A model generated the notes under the pieces. It was not told the origin of the DNA and did not search any database. It saw only the letters and a list, made by a program, of their open reading frames with translations. Made by a program: the position numbers and the translations under genes. This document shows, one piece after another, positions 10,386-19,616 of a stretch of DNA of 20,361 nt. The stretch is from Butyriboletus loyo. Its lineage: Eukaryota > Basidiomycota > Agaricomycetes > Boletales > Boletaceae. How positions within the stretch are numbered: position 1 is the stretch's first letter; each line of letters starts with the position of its first letter. The DNA lies in assembly GCA_038093515.1 (NCBI GenBank), contig JBBPSI010000346.1, positions 1 through 20,361 on the forward strand. Reading direction: 5' to 3'.

Positions 10386-12538
10386 ATGCATGTCCCTCAG
10401 TACCTGCCGCTATTCTGTTTTCCATCTACCTTCTTCCTGCACATTTTAGTTCGCTATGATGGGATTGTTCCTCACGATCCCTCAATGGAGAAAGATCCAG
10501 CTCGTGCTGAAAGAGGTATAAGACTCAGAGTGCCATTAAATCATTCCCCACAACGTCCGGACTTCCGGGATAAAAATTCGGGTGCTGGCCCAAGTTTGTC
10601 TGTACCCCCATCCAGGTCCTATTGGTATGTATCGGGTCCTGGTTCAACTGCGCCCCCACTTGGCATTGGTTCTGCTGGTGTCGTAACGTTCTCATCTTTT
10701 TTTGTGTCGTTCAGCTGAATGCATTTCAGAGCGTTGGATTCGTGGTGGGCTGGTATCAAGTACAATGCTGCAGACATAATCGATTCATCCGACAAGGGTA
10801 CAGAAGGGCAGGAGACACCGTTCTGGTTTGGTATTTTAACTTCTATTTTCAACATACAGGTGCTATGTTTAAGATTTCAACGCTCTATCGCTGGGTCATC
10901 ATCATAACCAGACGTGCACATATAGAAGAACTGCGTGGAGGCGGCAGAAGGACATCTTTCTCGATTTCTCGCGCATGTGACCGAGTGGGGGATCATGGAC
11001 AGGAATTTAACACCGAATTCACGATGGGGCTCGAAATTCTCGTGGCACGCTCACAGCTCCCCCGTAATACCGGGATGAGATTGTTACAGCATTTGTCGAG
11101 ATTTCGGATCTCCAAGACAATGGTAACATGTTTCCTGGCATCGGAAGTAACTAGTCGCTCATCTTGAGATAACGGAATGGGTATTCCAGCATCGAGGACT
11201 TTTCAACAGATCGTATGCAGGGCTAGCGACAGAATCATTCGTCGGTCGTTTACTCTGTACGTATTCTCTTTCTTTCCCGCTTGCATTTTCGAGCCTTCAC
11301 CTTCATTGTAGGTCGTAATCCGAAATTCAATTCTTGGCTCTCGATACCCAGTATACTATTGATGCTGCCACAAGCGGTATTGTCATCGGGCTTTTCCCGA
11401 AATTTCTGACACCGTACGTTCCTGACAATTGGCTGTCCACGGAGCCTTCCTCGACTTCTTGATAGCCTAGCTGCCCGTTTTGTTACAAACGTTCCTAATA
11501 ACATTAGGCGGGGTGCGGGGCATCTTCGCCCGATCATTGAGGAGCGACGAAAATATTGAACGAATACGGGAAGGACTGGGCTGAGAAACCCGTTGGTGGG
11601 CCTTATTTGCGGGCGGCACTATGTTCACCTTTTTTTTTCTTTGTAGAACGAACTTTTATTCATGGATGATGGATGAAGGGAGTCCAGATGCCACGATCGA
11701 TGCCTTGGCGAACCGCGTGCTAACAGTCAATTTTGCTGCCATTCACGTGCGCAGCCTGCTGTCGTCTCCAGGTGTGCGACGTTCACTGCGTTATAGACAT
11801 CAGTCAACGTATGTGCGACTTTGTGACCCTGTCTTGGTCGTTTGGTCATGCTCGCACTTTAGGTCTTCACAGATGTGCTCTACAACCTAGCAGTGAACGC
11901 TCGGTATGTGCAGTCCTCGGCGAAGAAGTCGATGTCATCGTCGAGAAAGAGGGATAGTCGAAAACGCCCTTGGACAAGATGCGCAAAGCCGACAGGAGAG
12001 TATATGCGTGGCATCGACGCTTGTCAGTCATTTGCCCCCACCCCTTTTTTTTTCTATCACATCACGCTGTCAATTCATATACATTTTTTGTTCATTAATG
12101 GGCTTGGCGCGCAAGGCCAAAATGGACTTTTACATTCTCTGACCGGACGTTGATTCAATGCCGGCCTCATTTCGACGACACTGTACGACAACCCAGAGGT
12201 GTTTGATCCGTTCCGGTTCGCGAACACGAGTGAAAAGGATGGGGAAGCCACGAAGCATCAGTTTGTTGCCACTTCCCCCGAGTGTTTATCCTTTGGATAT
12301 GGTCGACATGCGTGGTGCGCTCGTCTGTCACTAATCGCCATTCATACCTAGGCTGATTTTTTATAGTCCCAGTCGATTCTTTGCCGCGGGTGACCTCAAA
12401 ACGATGTTGGCTCATATCATCACGACGTACGACGTCAAGCTCGAGGAGGATACCACTCGTCCACGGAGCTAGCAGATAGGGTCCGCGATCATACCCAACT
12501 CCATGGCTAAAGTGATGTTGAGAAAGCGGACTCGCTAG
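10386..12538 (+). pseudogene. Cytochrome P450 pseudogene, copy 2 (longest relic)
   Basis: This copy still has N-terminal material: a PHPGPIG-like proline hinge near 10612-10625, a helix-A-like stretch near 10720-10830, and MFKISTLYRWVIIIT followed by AHIEELR near 10866-10938. Downstream come CDRVGDHGQEF and EFTMG near 10975-11030, the helix-I stretch ANRVLTVNFAAIHV near 11710-11750, VLYNLAVNARYVQ near 11875, and a heme region whose Cys codon is split by an intron (12315-12366). After it the frame reads PSRFFAAGDLKTMLAHII. Lesions include a missing base near 11555, a TAG in place of Trp (11955-11957), a 10-bp loss before helix K, Cys for the ExxR Arg (12005-12007), and a TAG about 22 codons before the ancestral stop (12490-12492). 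The inherited stop is at 12536-12538. The gene is not functional. Confidence 0.9.
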
Positions 12539-13495
12539 GATGGGAGCAGACGGTTGTCGATATACGGTGGATATCTGATATTGTAGTGTTTCAACGGGAT
12601 GCTATAGAACCCACATGATTGAGGCCGGTGATCATGTGCAGATGCAACCCGATCAGGGTTCCACTTGTGTTTACCCTCGAGCCGGGCCTGACTTCAATTG
12701 GGCGGATGCGAATCAGGGTTCCGGCTGTACCCTAAGCACAGTTTTGTCTTGACTTGAAACGCAGGTTTACAAGGCCCGAAGGCTCGGCGTCGGCATTCTT
12801 GTTAGACTGTGGGCGATCAGTGGCCGAGACGACAGGAAGATTCGATGTGCATTTCCAGCTGTGTCCGCAGTGGATGGAGGGCAGATTGAGGGAACGGGGG
12901 GTATTCACACGGCTGAGAGCTTGTGCTTCCCTGGATGCTGCAACGAATATCCGTTGGGAAGTATCAGAAGCGATGCAATCGCATCTTCTCCGTAGGCGGA
13001 ACAGAGTGAGGGGTACATTTGAGAAATATTGGGAGGAGTGTACCGGGGAAGCGGTGAGTGTCTGCCCAAATGTGGTAAGGCACCTGATACTGAAGGACGA
13101 TGGATCGTCGACGGCAGAACCAGTTGGCAGGGATAAGATAAGACGGTAGAGGGGCTCTGGCCCTGGAGAATTTCGTCAACGAACCATATTTTGTGTGCGA
13201 GATGTTGCAAGGTGGTCATTGAGCGTGAGTTGTACACTCCGTAAACCGAGTCCTGAAGCCGCGAGATATGGCGAGCAATCGCAGATTACCCTTGGCAAAG
13301 AAGGCAAGTTTCGCCGATGTTGATTATTTACCTCCAACTGGGATCGAGTAAGAAAGCGCCCAAGGCACAAGGCACAAGGGTAAAAGAGAATAAGGAAAGG
13401 TGTTATACAACAACTTTTGCGCACCACGAGTTTCAAACCGAAACACTTTTGCTCCTTGACATTTCAACACCAACGATTGTGTGCCATCGCTGAGA
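12539..13495 (+). other. P450 3' flank and upstream region of WD40 copy 2
   Basis: This is the counterpart of 5247-6247. Its last stretch, with CTCCTTGACATTTCAACACC and GCTGAGAATG at the start codon, is nearly the same as in copy 1, so the core promoter and leader were duplicated with the gene. Relative to copy 1 it has several small indels, including loss of a 19-nt stretch near 12860. The open frame at 12754-13149 shares blocks such as TRPEGSASAFLL and RVRG.FEKY with copy 1. It is ended by a TAG where copy 1 has TCG, so no gene is called. Confidence 0.5.
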
Positions 13496-15598
13496 ATGTC
13501 GTCAACGAATACCAGTGCGTAGCAGCTTCAAGGAGTGATTGAGTATATGCTGACAATTCAGTAAGACCAAACGATAGTACTTGATACTGGTCGCTCTGAC
13601 TATGTATACGCAGTTGCGTTCCACCCCGACGGAAAGCATGTTTTAGGCGGAAGTGAGGGTGGGATTCAACAGTGGCGACTTGCGGACGGTCAGGAAGTCA
13701 GCAAGCAAACTGGAATGAAGTTGCGTGCGATTTCTGCATCAGGGGATCAGAAATGGATTGTGTGTGGCACTGAGGAGGGGGCAAATGTGTGGGATGCAGA
13801 GCTGCATGAAAAAGTCATCCATGTGGAGGACAACAATCATGTGAGTGCAGTCGACGCCGCCCTGGATTCGGACAGATTTGCCACTGGGACCATAAACAAG
13901 GAAGTCAACATTTGGAGTCTCACAAGTGGGCAGAGACTCGTTGGCCCCCTCAAACACGGCGACGTGGTCATTGGAATCAAATTCTCCCGGAGTGGTGACC
14001 ACATCGCCACCGCCACATACGAGAGCTCCATCCGCATCTTCAATAGTCACAACAGCGACCAGCTCATCACCATCAAGACTCAGGCACCCTGGAATCTGGG
14101 GACTCTGCTCGCATGGTCAGCCAACGATCAGCAACTTTTTGCTGCGTCCCGTGACAACAAAATCAGATCTTTCGACACTGCCACTGGGTCCCAAGTTGCT
14201 GAATCACCGATTCTCTCTGATGCCAACAGGGATGTCCGCTCTCTCGCTCTGGCCGCAAATGGCAAATTCATTGCTACATTCGGAGAGCATTCGATCATCT
14301 TTCTGGACACATCAACACTGACTCGGATTGACCCTGTCATCGAGGTCAGTGAAAATTCATGGTCTGTTGCCATCTCCGCAGACAGCCGCTATCTCGCGAC
14401 CGGACGACGTGATGGGAAAATTGACGTACATGATCTCAACGGCGTTCTGCCAGACCTGTATGGACCTTTCCATGTAAGTACTTGATTCTTTATAGTCCTG
14501 GCATGAGGGATAAGCCCCCATGATGTTAGGCATCTGGCCACGAGGAAGGTCAGCAAGACGAGCAACCTTCGACATCGGGTGCCCATGACGATCAACCGCC
14601 CGACTCAAATTCGGTACGAGTTCATCATTCTGTCACCAAAACAGTTGCGCTGACCTCATCGTGTACACACAACAGCAAGATCGTGATGTCCTCGATGTAT
14701 GAGTCTGTTCGTCGTAACCCCGAAGTGAGTGTTCACGACGGTATAGGTCGAGGTGCCGTCAAGCATGCCAGGTCCTCAATTCGACTTTGACGAGGTTCGT
14801 ATCCACTTTATTCTTCTCTTGTCTGTGTGTTGACTCTTTTGCAGCCACCGTCCCCGGCTTCTTACGCCCATCCCCGGGAGGATGAGGTACTGAGGTCTGC
14901 AGACCGAAATTTCGACACTGTCGGGTCACACCATGGTCTTTCGATATTCAAAAGGTTGCTACGGAAGAAGAATCACCAGGACGCCACTCCACATCAGCCT
15001 GACCGACGGACCGGAAAATCGCGCCAGTTTGCCGATCGTCAATCGCCTTCTCCCTCATCGGCGAGATTGGATACCACCAATGAAGGACTTTGCAGGATGG
15101 CCGCAGCTCAACCTAATAAAGTATTACAGTACTGTTCATTCGGATCTGGTGTGTCTAACATATCATATTAGCGCTCGGTTGCAACGAACCCCACAAGGCC
15201 AAAGGTTGGTTGTTCCTCGGATGCGTATGCAGGGATTTATCACACGTCACAGCGTCAATCGCGTCGCAAGGCCGCTGTTCCCAACCGTCCGAACCAAGAT
15301 GTTTCCCATGGCGGACAAAGTGCGGCAGATCCAGGGACAGTAGACTCGGTGTGTCTTTTTTCGTGGTATGGACCTCGTCATGACAGCTCACGTCTTACTA
15401 GGTACAACAACCAAAGGATCGTTCTCAACCCTCAACCGAGAGGGTCTATGTAACGGTGCGTGTCACTTTTCTTTGACCGACATTGTTATAGTTACAGTAG
15501 ACCAGCGTCAACAAGGATCAGGCGATGCTACCATTTCATTTAGGTTACCCACGTGGATGTTGTGTATTTGCTCAGATGCACATGACGAGACCCATTGA
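13496..15598 (+). CDS. WD40-repeat protein, single seven-bladed propeller with disordered tail, copy 2
   Basis: My model gives 559 residues from exons 13496-13514, 13566-14473, 14530-14613, 14676-14696, 14747-14794, 14845-15120, 15172-15348, 15402-15455 and 15506-15598. The exon plan is the same as copy 1. Against copy 1 the coding indels are minus one codon in blade 2 (CGTEEG versus CGTDGEG), plus one codon at the start of exon 6, and minus two codons in exon 7. Introns differ by 10 and 2 nt. The propeller differs at roughly a quarter of positions while keeping the strand and turn signatures (VWDAE, IWSLTSGQRLVGP, SIRIFNSH, LATGRRDGKI). The basic motif of exon 7 is weakened (SQRQSRRKAAV). 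Intron 1 ends with CAGTAAG. Use of the CAG would put the frame into a stop, so the AAG at 13563-13565 is the workable acceptor. Likely a protein-protein interaction scaffold; ligand unknown. Confidence 0.82.
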
Positions 15599-15804
15599 TA
15601 TCTCCGAGGTAACCCCGTACGCGTGTATACTACTCTAAATGGAAAGCCTATGGACATCGAACGTGCAGTGTTTTTGACTTCATGTCACCTTGTAGCATCA
15701 GTATGAACACCGATATTCACTGGACGGTCATTGATAGAGTCTGTACATACACGGAGATTGGAGGATACTGTCTAATTCGCGCAAGCCAACTTTTGGCAAG
15801 GATG

Positions 15805-16823
15805 CCAACGACTTCATGCTCAATTTCTTGCACAGAATTGGACCATGACAGGAACATGTCATCTAAGCATATGAGAGGTGCGCCATATCGGGGTCAAGGT
15901 GGTTTCACCGTACCAGGAGAAGACTATATGACGTGCCTATCTAGCGGGAGATGTTCTGTCTCGATACTGCATGACACATGCACACAGGGCCATGCAGGGC
16001 CATGTATCACTGGCATATGAGATAGCATGAGCGTGTACGCACGATTGAGTGTCAAACTATCTGTGACCATGGTCGCCTCGTCTTTCTCGCACATCGCGAG
16101 GACGTCTTCACGCGCTATCGTCATCTTCACTTCTCGTCCTGCTGCGTGCCTCTCGTCGAATCGTTTCCGGGAAGCATCCTGTCGTACTATCCCGCCCTAG
16201 TCGTTAGTAACAAAGATTGGTGAGAAACCGAAACACACAACCGGCCCTTGAAACTATCACCACCATCAAGTAACATCGACTCGTATCGTTCCCCCTTTTT
16301 TTCCCGAAAAGCACCACCGTACTGCCTCCGCGCACGTTTCTTCAGCATTCCCTCCCATCGGTCCATGTCTTCCAGATATTCATTTTCTTCTGCACGATCC
16401 CGTTTGCGTTTCAGGTCGCGTTCGGAGGACTGTTGTTGTGATACAGCCCCTCCAATGCACAACACAGATGGCAGAGCGGGTCCAACAACACGACTGCCGC
16501 CGCTAGCGGTCCTATAAGCATGTCCACCAGCACCTCTCGAGGGGTGATACGTCACTGAATCAACCTGCTTGCCAGCGGAGCCACATCACTGCTCTTAGGA
16601 TACAAGTCCTACGTTGTGATGTACGTCGAGGAACACGAACGCGACTCACTGGAGAGCCTCCCTTTGTTCCAAGCCCGAACGAACTCGCAAAAGTAATCAT
16701 CCCCACGCGACAATGGCATCGCTGTGGAACAGATGGATCTGCGCATGTGCACCTCCACGCTGTATCGTTGGAAAGTATGTGATAAGTAGTGTCGTGTGGA
16801 AAAGGGGGGGGAGGGCTCGACGT
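15805..16823. other. Unique segment between units 2 and 3
   Basis: This stretch has no partner in units 1 or 2. It stands where unit 3 should have its spacer block and P450 N-terminus. A candidate minus-strand gene fragment lies at 15924-16555 (separate entry). A short plus-strand sequence near 16735-16785 reads TSTLYRW, resembling the STLYRW of the P450 N-terminus in copy 2. It may be a last remnant of that exon, but it is too short to prove. A run of eight G lies near 16804-16811 at the junction with the P450 relic. Confidence 0.5.
15924..16555 (-). other. Possible minus-strand gene fragment of unknown function
   Basis: Two protein-like minus-strand stretches lie in line. The first (16555 down to about 16215) contains a highly charged, helix-forming segment (KRKRDRAEENEYLEDMDRW, then KKRARRQYGGAFREKK). 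The second (about 16195 down to 15930) reads RKRFDERHAAGREVK, then IAREDVLAMCEKDEATM. Between them is a good intron 3' end on the minus strand, with TTACTAAC followed by GACTAG. A donor pairing that keeps frame is possible but not unique. The charged helical composition suggests a coiled-coil or nucleic-acid-associated protein, which is inference only. I do not recognise the family; it may be a relic or chance. Confidence 0.28.
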
Positions 16824-17960
16824 GATACTATTGATGCTGCCACAGGCGGTGTTGTCGTCGGGCTTTTTTCTGACACCGTACGTCCCTGACAATTGGCTCT
16901 CTACGGAGCCTTCTTGATAACCTAGCTGCCCGTTTTGTTACAAACATCCCTAAGACCATTAGACGGGGCGCGGGGCATCTTTGCCCGATCATTGAGGAAC
17001 GACGAAAATATTTTACGGGAAGGACTGGGCTGAGAAACCCGTTGGTCGGCGTTATTTGCGGGCAGCACTATGTTCACCTTTTTTTTCTTCTTCGTAGAAC
17101 GAACTTTTATTCATGGATGATGGATGACAGATGCCACAATCGAGGTCTTGGCGAACTGCATGCTAATAGTCAATTTTGCTGCCATTCACGTTGCGTGCCT
17201 GGTGTGCGACGTTCACTTCATCCACTGCGTTATAGACATCGTCCAATGCACGTGCGACTTTGTAACCCTGTCTCGGACGTTTGGTCGTGCTCGCACTTTA
17301 GGTCTTCACAAGTGCGCTCTACAACCTAGCGGCGAGCCCTCAGTATGCACAGCCCCTCCGAGAAGAAGTCGATGCCATCGTCAAGAAAGAGTGATGGTCG
17401 AAGACGTCCTTGAGCAGGATGCGCAAAGCCGACAGTTTCTTCAGGGAGAGTATACGCATGGAGGGCATCGACATTTGTCAGTCACTTGCCCCCCTTTTTT
17501 TCCTTCACATCACATTGTCCATTTTTGTTTGCTAGTGGGCTTGGCACCAAAATGGACTTTACATTCTCCGATGGGACGTTGATTCCGCAAGGCACTAGTG
17601 TTACATTTCGATGACGCGCTGTATGGAGGCCCAGAGGTGTTTGATCTGTTCCGGTTCGCAAACACGAGTGAAAAGCATGAGGAAGTCGCGAGGCACCACT
17701 TCTACCGAGTACTTGTCATTTGGACACAGTCAACATGCGTGGTGTGACCATCTGTCACCAATCACCATTTACACCTGTACTGATTTTTGCTTCGCTAGTC
17801 CTGGTCGATTCTTTGCCGCAGCTGAGCCCAAAGCGATGTCGTCACGACGTACGATATCGGGCTCGAGAGGAATACGACTCGTCCACGAAGCATGCAGATC
17901 AGGTCTTCGATCGCACCCAACCCCATAGCTAAAGTGATGTTGAGAAAGCGGACTCGCTAG
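16824..17960 (+). pseudogene. Cytochrome P450 pseudogene, copy 3 (5'-truncated)
   Basis: Homology to the other copies begins at TACTATTGATGCTGCCAC (16826) and runs to the inherited TAG at 17958-17960. Recognisable parts are the helix-I region near 17160-17190 (VNFAAIHV), QYAQPLREEVDAI near 17341-17380, a helix-K segment DSFFRESIRMEG near 17430-17465 that keeps the ExxR arginine (17455-17457), FTFSDGTLIPQGT near 17560-17600, and a heme loop reading FGHSQHAC with CPGRFFAA after the intron. Lesions are the missing N-terminus, TGA at 17392-17394, replacement of the second heme-loop Gly by Ser, a deletion after FFAAAEPKAM that shifts frame, and several short deletions near 16865-16915. It retains some residues that copies 1 and 2 lost, so decay was independent. 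Confidence 0.88.
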
Positions 17961-18959
17961 GATGGGAGCGGACATTGTCGATATACGGTGGATGTCTGAT
18001 ATTGTAGGGTTTCAATGGGACGCTATTTATATCTATAAAACCCACATTATTCAAGCCGGTGATCATGTCCAAATGCAGTCCGATCAGGGTTCCTAAGCGC
18101 AATTTTGTCTGGACGTGAAATGCGGGTTTACAATGCCCCGAAGGCTCGGCGTCGGTGCAGCGGCAGTGTTCTTGTTAGACTTTGGGTGGTCAGTACCAGC
18201 CAACTTCATATATGATACGTGGTCAGTCCGCGAGACGAGCGGAAGAGTCGATGCGCGTTTCTTGCCATTTCCGTCTACGTGGAGGTCCGCAGCGGATAGA
18301 GGGCAGAATGAGGGAACGGATATTGGCACGGTCGAGAGTTTGTACTTCCCTGAATATTGCAAGAAATATCCGTTGCGAAGAATCAGACGCGACGCTATCG
18401 CATCTTCTCCATGGGCGGAACAGAGCGAGGGGTACATTTGAGAAATATCGGAGTGTACTGGGGAAGTGGCGGGTGTCTGCCCAAACGTGGTGAGGCAGCT
18501 GAGACTGAAGGACGATGGATTGTCGACGGCAGAATAGGTCAGGGATACTATAGATGAGACCATCAAAGGGGGTTGAGGCGACTGGGATTTTGTGCGTCCT
18601 CTGGCCCAACAGAACGTGGAGAACGAAGCGTACTTTGTGCGCGATATGTCGCCAGTTGGTCCAACGGAAATTGTACACTCCATAAACCCAATCCTGGAAC
18701 CGAGATGTAACGAGCAATCATGGACTGCCCTTGGCAAAGAAGGCAAGTTTTGCTGATGTTGACTGTTTGCCTAGTCATCGCAACGAGGTCACCTACCGGG
18801 AATACGAGTAAGAAAGCGCCAAAAATACGAGGCACATGGCTAAAGAGACCATATAGAGAATAAGGAAACGTGTTATACAGCAACTTTGCGCACCACGAGT
18901 TTCAAACCGAAACACCTTACTCCTTGACATTTCGACACCATCAATTGATATCAGTGAGA
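17961..18959 (+). other. P450 3' flank and upstream region of WD40 copy 3
   Basis: This is the counterpart of 5247-6247 and 12539-13495, alignable throughout but with more small indels. It contains an extra TATGATACGTGGTCAG-like piece near 18211-18226 and additional sequence near 18548-18600. The end differs from copies 1 and 2 in the last 30 bp before the ATG (CATCAATTGATATCAGTGAG). A long minus-strand frame (18093-18746) is not open in the other units and has no known domain. CATATAGAG occurs near 18850, as in copy 1. Confidence 0.5.
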
Positions 18960-19372
18960 ATGTCGTCGACCAATACCAGTGCGTAGCAGCTTCAAGGAGT
19001 GATTGAGTATATACTGACAATTCAGCAAGACCAAACGATAGTACTTGACACTGGCCACAATGGGTATGTATTCGCAGTTGCGTTCCACCCCGACGGAAAG
19101 CATGTTTTAGGCGGAAGTGAGGGTGGGATTCGACAATGGCGACTTGCGGACAGCCAAGAGGTCGGACAGCAAATGGGAATGAAGCTGTACGCGATTTCTG
19201 CGTCAGGGAATCACAAATGGATCATATGTGGCACTGACGGGGAGGGGGCAAGTGTGTGGGATGCAGAGCTGCACAAAAAAGTGATCAGTGTGGAGGGCAG
19301 CAATTCTGTGTTCGCGGTCGACGTCTCCCCGGATTCGGCCAGATTTGCCACTGGGACTATAAACAGGGAAGC
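18960..19372 (+). pseudogene. WD40-repeat gene, copy 3, truncated after blade 3
   Basis: Exon 1 (18960-18978) encodes the same MSSTNT start. Intron 1 is 18979-19029 and exon 2 begins at 19030. From 18996 to 19372 the sequence equals copy 1 (6284-6660) with one mismatch (19322 C, 6610 T). The copy then ends within blade 3, after GTINREA. If translated, the frame continues through foreign sequence to TAA at 19575-19577, giving a chimeric product of about 188 residues without a closed propeller. The remaining four blades and the whole tail are absent, so it cannot fold as the parent does. Its promoter region appears to be present. Confidence 0.85.
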
Positions 19373-19616
19373 GTATACATTTGAGAGCGTGACTCCAGCT
19401 TTTTTTCGCCTTCTCCTCTTCGTTTTCAACGCGCGCGAGGTTGTTTTCTACCACTGCACTGCACCTTGTCCTCTTGAAAAAAAAAAGTACGTTTGGTCGC
19501 CGTCGATGTCCAACACCAGCTTGCTTCACGCGTGTCTTCCGCGTGTATGGGCTCGCCCCCCGATTAGCGCCCCCTAACGTCCACTTTTCAGGCTCTTCCT
19601 CTGAACAAGGCTAATA
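19373..19616 (+). promoter_or_regulatory. 5' region of the zinc-knuckle gene, with possible 5'UTR intron
   Basis: Only 244 bp separate the WD40 break from the next start codon. The segment is pyrimidine-rich (CTTCTCCTCTTCG; TGCACCTTGTCCTC), as is common near fungal transcription starts. A donor-like GTACGTTTGG at 19487, a branch-like CCTAACG at 19573-19579 and an acceptor TTTTCAG ending at 19591 would make a 105-nt intron in the leader. The start context is ATAATGTCG with A at -3. No TATA box is obvious. The promoter may be wholly inside this segment or may borrow from the WD40 fragment. Confidence 0.45.

Larger units (their letters stand above)
8530..15725 (+). repeat. Segmental duplication, unit 2 (spacer, P450 relic, WD40 gene)
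   Basis: This is the most complete unit. It begins almost directly after the tail of unit 1, with no unique spacer between them. It retains the P450 N-terminal region that unit 1 lost. It ends in a tail that matches the tail of unit 1 (8369-8480 against 15599-15710 at offset 7230). Beyond about 15725 the sequence diverges into the unique segment before unit 3. Confidence 0.87.
16824..19372 (+). repeat. Segmental duplication, unit 3 (truncated at both ends)
   Basis: Unit 3 starts inside the P450 relic, contains the complete upstream block, and stops abruptly inside WD40 exon 2. At 19373 the sequence switches from AACAGGGAAGC to GTATACATTTGAG, which has no match in the other units. This is the right end of the array. 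Confidence 0.87.

Noticed and set aside
16735..16785. P450 N-terminal exon remnant (TSTLYRW) upstream of copy 3
   Set aside because: The match is only seven residues and the flanking sequence does not align; it could be chance.
18093..18746. 217-codon minus-strand frame in unit 3
   Set aside because: Not preserved in the other two units, which have indels that break it.
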